From contig JACRPQ010000006.1 of assembly GCA_016223135.1 (NCBI GenBank), positions 62,001 to 126,000 on the forward strand: 64,000 nt of DNA, given 5' to 3'. Positions 60,646 through 64,000 of this stretch are shown here, piece after piece. Each line of letters opens with the position of its first letter. Within the stretch, counting starts at the first letter, position 1. A model generated the notes under the pieces. The model saw nothing but the letters and a program-made list of their open reading frames with translations, was not told where the DNA came from and searched no databases. The stretch comes from Chloroflexota bacterium. Its GTDB lineage: Bacteria > Chloroflexota > Anaerolineae > Anaerolineales > Villigracilaceae. The position numbers were made by a program, and so were the translations under genes.

Positions 60646-61707
60646 TTACTGAATGATACCGCCGCCGACCAACACATCACCCTGATAAAAGACCGCCGCC
60701 TGCCCAGCTGTCACATCGCGCTGCGGCGCATCAAACTTGACCTGAACCTGATCCGCCCCCATCGGCATCACCCACGCCTCCGCCTCCTTTGCCGTGTAGC
60801 GAATCTTCACCTCCGCGCGGAACGGCTCACGCGGCGCCTCCCCGCTCAGCCAGTTGACGGAATGGGCTGATAACTCGAGGGAGCCTAATTCCTCCTGCGT
60901 GCCAACCACCAGTGCGTTCCGCGCCGCATCTTTGGCGAGCACGTACAAAGGCACGGGAAACGCAATGCCGAGACCTTTTCTCTGCCCAATGGTGTAATTC
61001 GCCAAACCCGTATGCCGTCCCAGCGCCTTCCCATCGCGCGTGACAATCTCGCCTGGCTTCAGCATCTCCGCCGCATTTCGCTGGATGAAGTTGCGGTAAT
61101 CTTCGCCTGCCAGAAAGCACAAATCCTGCGAGTCTTTGCGCGAGGCGGTAGGAAGCCCGTGTTTCTCTGCAATGGCGCGAATCTCCGCCTTTGTGTAACC
61201 GCCAACAGGAAAAAGAGCGTACTTCAATTGCTCCTGCTTCAAAACATGCAAGACATAAGACTGATCTTTCGAGCGATCCACCGCCCTCAACAACTCGATC
61301 GTTCCATTTTCATCTTTTCTTACTCGTGCATAATGCCCGGTTGCCATGTACTCCGCACCAACCGCCAGGGCGTGTTCCAGCAAAAACGTCCAGCGGATTT
61401 TGCGGTTGCAAATCAAACAAGGATTGGGCGTCTCGCCGCGCGCATATCCCTCGAGAAAATAGTCCACCACCGTTTCGCGGAAAACATTCTTCGCATCAAT
61501 GACATAGAAGGGAATGCCCAGCATCGCTGCCACGCGCCGGGCTTGCGCCATCGAATCGGGCGTGCAGCAGCGGTTGGAATCCTCTTTACCCGGCTCGCTC
61601 CACAGCCGCAGCATCATGCCAATCACTTCATACCCCTGCTCTTTCAGCAAAGCGGCGGCAACGGAGGAATCCACCCCTCCCGACATGGCAACAACCACTT
61701 TATTCAT
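60646..61707 (-). CDS. mnmA: tRNA-specific 2-thiouridylase MnmA
   Basis: Makes 2-thiouridine at position 34 of tRNA Glu, Gln and Lys. The 353-residue protein has the PP-loop VAMSGGVDSSVAA at the N-terminus, NPCLICNRKIRW with the catalytic Cys, ATGHYAR, SKDQSYVLHVLKQEQL, SRKDSQDLCFL with the second Cys and GRHTGLANYTIGQRKGLGIA. The start is the ATG at 61707. The cysteine desulfurase gene two genes upstream likely provides the sulfur. Confidence 0.94.
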   Translation of the reverse strand: MNKVVVAMSGGVDSSVAAALLKEQGYEVIGMMLRLWSEPGKEDSNRCCTPDSMAQARRVAAMLGIPFYVIDAKNVFRETVVDYFLEGYARGETPNPCLICNRKIRWTFLLEHALAVGAEYMATGHYARVRKDENGTIELLRAVDRSKDQSYVLHVLKQEQLKYALFPVGGYTKAEIRAIAEKHGLPTASRKDSQDLCFLAGEDYRNFIQRNAAEMLKPGEIVTRDGKALGRHTGLANYTIGQRKGLGIAFPVPLYVLAKDAARNALVVGTQEELGSLELSAHSVNWLSGEAPREPFRAEVKIRYTAKEAEAWVMPMGADQVQVKFDAPQRDVTAGQAAVFYQGDVLVGGGIIQ

Positions 61708-61745
61708 AAACCACCGATGAAAGGGATAAAAGGAAACAGGCAAAA

Positions 61746-62174
61746 TTAACTATGGCGATGCGATATCGCATGCGTCTTTTTCTCCTTCCAAACATCATAA
61801 GGAACCAACCGGCGGATTTCCATTTTGGGCCTGCCAAAATTAATCAACAGACATACAGGCATTCCACTGGCTTTCAAGTAATTCATCGCCTGTGCGACAT
61901 GAATTTCGTCCAACTCTCGTACCGCTTTCAATTCCACAAGAACTTTCTTTTCAACCACGATATCGACAAAAAACTCGCCAAGAAGAATGCCATCGTAGAA
62001 AATTTTCAACGGACATTGCCGTTCAGCAAACAATCCATCCTTTTGAAGTTGATGATAAAGTGCCTTTTCATAGACGCTCTCGAGGAAGCCGCTGCCCAGC
62101 GTATTACTCACTTCGTACGCACAACCGATGATTTTCTTGGTAAGTTCGTCGAGAAGATCCTTCTCCTCGGTCAT
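61746..62174 (-). CDS. GxxExxY-family protein (PD-(D/E)XK-like)
   Basis: A 142-residue protein with the name-giving motif GSGFLESVYEKAL (about 27-39) and a nuclease-like core GEFFVDIVVEKKVLVELKAV (D ... ExK, about 69-88). The family is widespread and often found in isolated positions; the biochemical role is unknown. It lies between iscS-type and mnmA genes and is more AT-rich than both, which suggests insertion into an older pair. Confidence 0.83.
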   Translation of the reverse strand: MTEEKDLLDELTKKIIGCAYEVSNTLGSGFLESVYEKALYHQLQKDGLFAERQCPLKIFYDGILLGEFFVDIVVEKKVLVELKAVRELDEIHVAQAMNYLKASGMPVCLLINFGRPKMEIRRLVPYDVWKEKKTHAISHRHS

Positions 62175-62190
62175 ACTTATTCCATCTCTT

Positions 62191-63345
62191 TCATCCGTGG
62201 TTCAAGAGGCGGGCTCTTTCGACAATACCCGGCAGAACGGCAAGAAATGACTCGACATCCTCGGCGGTTGTCCCCATACCCAGCGTCACCCGCAGCGACC
62301 CCAATCCCCACTCCCGCTCCAGACCGATGGCATTCATCACCTCGCTGGGTTCGGGATTGCCAGTCTTGCAGGCGGAGCCGGAAGAACAGGCAAAGCCAGC
62401 CGCATCCAGCAGGGTGAGCAGAAGGTTGCCATCCACGCCCTTGAAGACAAAACTGGCGTGATGCGGGAGGCGGATATTCATATCGCCGGTCAGGCGCGAG
62501 TTGGGGATGGTTTCAAGCACTGTGCCGATAATTTTGTCGCGTAGCGGTTGGACGTGCGCCGCACGCTGCTCGCGTTCTTCGTGCGTCAGGCGCAGCGCTT
62601 CCGCAAAGCCGACGATGTACGGCACGTTCTGTGTCCCCGCCCGCAGACCGAACTCCTGCCCGCCGCCCGTCAGATGAGGAACCAGCGGCGTCCCCTTGCG
62701 AACGTACAACACGCCGACTCCTTTCGGACCGTAGAACTTGTGCGCCCCCAGCGACATCATATCCACGCCCAATTCTTGCACATCCAACGACAAATAGGCG
62801 GCGGCTTGCACGGCGTCGGTGTGGAAAAGGATTTGGCGGGCGCGGCAGATTTCGGCGATGTCCCGAATCGGGTTGATGGTTCCAATCTCATTATTGGCAT
62901 ACATCACAGAGACGAGGGCGGTCTCTTCACAAATCGCCCTCGAGACAACCTCCGGCGTCACCATCCCCTGTTCGTTCACATCCAGCCATTCGATTTGAAA
63001 TCCGTCGTATTTTTCCAATTGCAATAACGTTTTCGTCACGGCGGGATGTTCGGCGCGCGAAGCGAGAATCCAGCGGGCGCCGTTTTTTTCGCGCATGGCA
63101 TACGCCGCGCCGCGAATCGCAAGGTTATCTGACTCGGAGCCGCAGGAAGTAAAGATGATTTCATCGGGGCGGCAGTTGAGGATGCGCGCCACCGTCTCGC
63201 GCGCGGCATCCACAGCGGCTTCGGCTTGCTGTCCGTAGCGATGCACCGATGAAGGATTGCCGAACGAATCAGAGAAATACGGCTTCATGGCATCCAGAAC
63301 GCGGGCATCCACAGGGGTTGTGGCGGAGTAATCCAGATAAATCAT
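62191..63345 (-). CDS. Cysteine desulfurase (NifS/IscS family)
   Basis: PLP enzyme giving persulfide sulfur to Fe-S cluster and thio-tRNA synthesis. The 384-residue protein starts MIYLDYSATTPVD, has the PLP lysine in MSLGAHKFYGPKGVGVLYVRKG and the catalytic Cys in FACSSGSACKTGNPEPS (class I loop). The ATG at 63345 is seven bases after a minus-strand TATAAT (63353-63358), so the transcript is probably leaderless. Together with mnmA it forms a 2-thiouridine pathway; it may also supply selenium or sulfur elsewhere. Confidence 0.92.
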   Translation of the reverse strand: MIYLDYSATTPVDARVLDAMKPYFSDSFGNPSSVHRYGQQAEAAVDAARETVARILNCRPDEIIFTSCGSESDNLAIRGAAYAMREKNGARWILASRAEHPAVTKTLLQLEKYDGFQIEWLDVNEQGMVTPEVVSRAICEETALVSVMYANNEIGTINPIRDIAEICRARQILFHTDAVQAAAYLSLDVQELGVDMMSLGAHKFYGPKGVGVLYVRKGTPLVPHLTGGGQEFGLRAGTQNVPYIVGFAEALRLTHEEREQRAAHVQPLRDKIIGTVLETIPNSRLTGDMNIRLPHHASFVFKGVDGNLLLTLLDAAGFACSSGSACKTGNPEPSEVMNAIGLEREWGLGSLRVTLGMGTTAEDVESFLAVLPGIVERARLLNHG

Positions 63346-63352
63346 GGAAGCG

Positions 63353-63358
63353 ATTATA
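63353..63358 (-). promoter_or_regulatory. -10 element of the cysteine desulfurase gene (leaderless)
   Basis: TATAAT on the minus strand, seven bases before the ATG at 63345; -35 not clear. Confidence 0.5.
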
Positions 63359-63449
63359 GCATGTGGAGCGTAGGAACTTCGTAGGGGAATCGTACGTTTA
63401 ATGCCGAACAAATCCGCTTAAAATTGCGGCTCATTGATAAGGAGTGACC

Positions 63450-64000
63450 ATGAAACAAAAACTGACCATTTTTCTACTTGCAAGCCTTCTCATTCTAACA
63501 GCCTGCGGAGGCGGCAAAGCGGAACCTACGCCAACGCTGGATGCGAATCTGATTCAAACCCAGGCAATCGAGACTTTTTCGGCGGTTCTGACTCAGACCG
63601 CGCTTGCCGCGCCCACCCAAACCCCTCTTCCCACTCTGACCGCCTCGCCCACCTTTGCCCCATTTTCCACCAGCGCCGTCATGACCCTGCCTGCCGTCAC
63701 TCAAACGGTGGCAGGCGCTGCACCTACGGCATCCTGTTACCAACTGCGCTTCGTCAGCGACGTGACCATCCCCGACAATACCCCCATGGCGCCGGGGCAA
63801 GCCTTCACCAAGACCTGGCGGGTGCGAAACACCGGTTCTTGCGCTTGGGAGGCGGGCTTCAAATTTACCTTCGTCGGCGGGGAGCAGATGAACGGCGCGA
63901 CCTACACTCTGCCTTCGGCTGTGCCTGCCAACACCGAAATTGACATTTCCATTGCCATGGTTGCACCGACGAATAAGACCGGCGCTCTGCGCGGCAACTG
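63450..64000 (+). CDS. Lipoprotein with NBR1-type Ig-like domain, 3' partial
   Basis: The frame is open from the ATG at 63450 to the window end (183 codons). The signal peptide ends in a lipobox, LILTAC. A Thr/Pro-rich linker (about 25-90) is followed by SDVTIPDNTPMAPGQAFTKTWRVRNTGSCAW, the start of the NBR1 four-tryptophan Ig-like domain common in Chloroflexota surface proteins. AAGGAG is located nine bases before the ATG. What follows the domain cannot be seen. Confidence 0.82.
   Translation, partial: MKQKLTIFLLASLLILTACGGGKAEPTPTLDANLIQTQAIETFSAVLTQTALAAPTQTPLPTLTASPTFAPFSTSAVMTLPAVTQTVAGAAPTASCYQLRFVSDVTIPDNTPMAPGQAFTKTWRVRNTGSCAWEAGFKFTFVGGEQMNGATYTLPSAVPANTEIDISIAMVAPTNKTGALRGN

Overview
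The window looks like a chromosomal piece of a Chloroflexota bacterium, most likely of the Anaerolineae. The grounds are indirect: several lipoproteins with Thr/Pro linkers, an NBR1-type Ig-like domain protein, a CAP plus LysM protein, membrane-fused spermidine synthase, tatA/tatC next to nusB, moderately high GC, and the family mix overall. No rRNA, tRNA or CRISPR array was recognised, so the assignment is an inference.

Layout. 1-1811: a PrsW-like membrane protease broken by an in-frame TGA, then trmI. 1941-3876: two AT-rich, probably acquired genes (an M23 lipoprotein with a Trp-rich 11-residue repeat, and a Cys-rich membrane protein). 3988-11111: a formate dehydrogenase operon read leftward: a fused NuoE-NuoF subunit, a NuoG/HoxU-like iron-sulfur subunit, a selenocysteine formate dehydrogenase (TGA at 8229-8231 with an E. 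coli fdhF-like SECIS hairpin) and a cysteine paralogue. 11371-16143: a response regulator without its phospho-acceptor Asp, a solo DNA methyltransferase, a Tat-exported L,D-transpeptidase, a tiny SWIM protein behind a possible attenuator, and an MFS transporter. 16283-17948: NAD synthetase split into synthetase and amidase genes. 18047-29850: mainly one long leftward gene run (pnp, an Ig-domain membrane protein, GNAT, a membrane GAF/HTH protein, an S1 protein, ftsK, a CDP-alcohol phosphatidyltransferase, lgt), followed by an ABC exporter pair and a metallo-hydrolase. 29966-34065: coupled HD-GYP and GGDEF genes for c-di-GMP turnover. 34073-37703: ltaE, rluD-like, lspA, alr. 37784-43925: an RRM protein, a transglutaminase-like protein, a large FAD/Fe-S dehydrogenase, a TPR/zinc-ribbon protein, a CoA-type NUDIX hydrolase and rplY. 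44265-49507: CAP/LysM protein, spermidine synthase, lipoprotein, DUF1461 protein. 49591-55178: fabG, asp23, nusB, tatA, tatC and a large lipoprotein. 55361-60395: penicillin acylase, VanZ, ExoD, DedA and a small membrane protein. 60646-63345: mnmA, a GxxExxY protein and cysteine desulfurase (tRNA 2-thiolation). 63450-end: a truncated lipoprotein.

Two genome-wide themes stand out. First, several families of short palindromic dispersed repeats lie not only between genes but also in frame inside coding sequences, at domain linkers, a propeptide spacer and a protein tail; one forms part of the linker of the NuoE-NuoF fusion. A 104-bp palindromic repeat occurs twice, 16 kb apart, with one difference. 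Second, at least eight genes have a -10 hexamer only 6-9 nt before the ATG, which implies leaderless transcripts. Both were read by eye and need genome-wide counts or RNA data.
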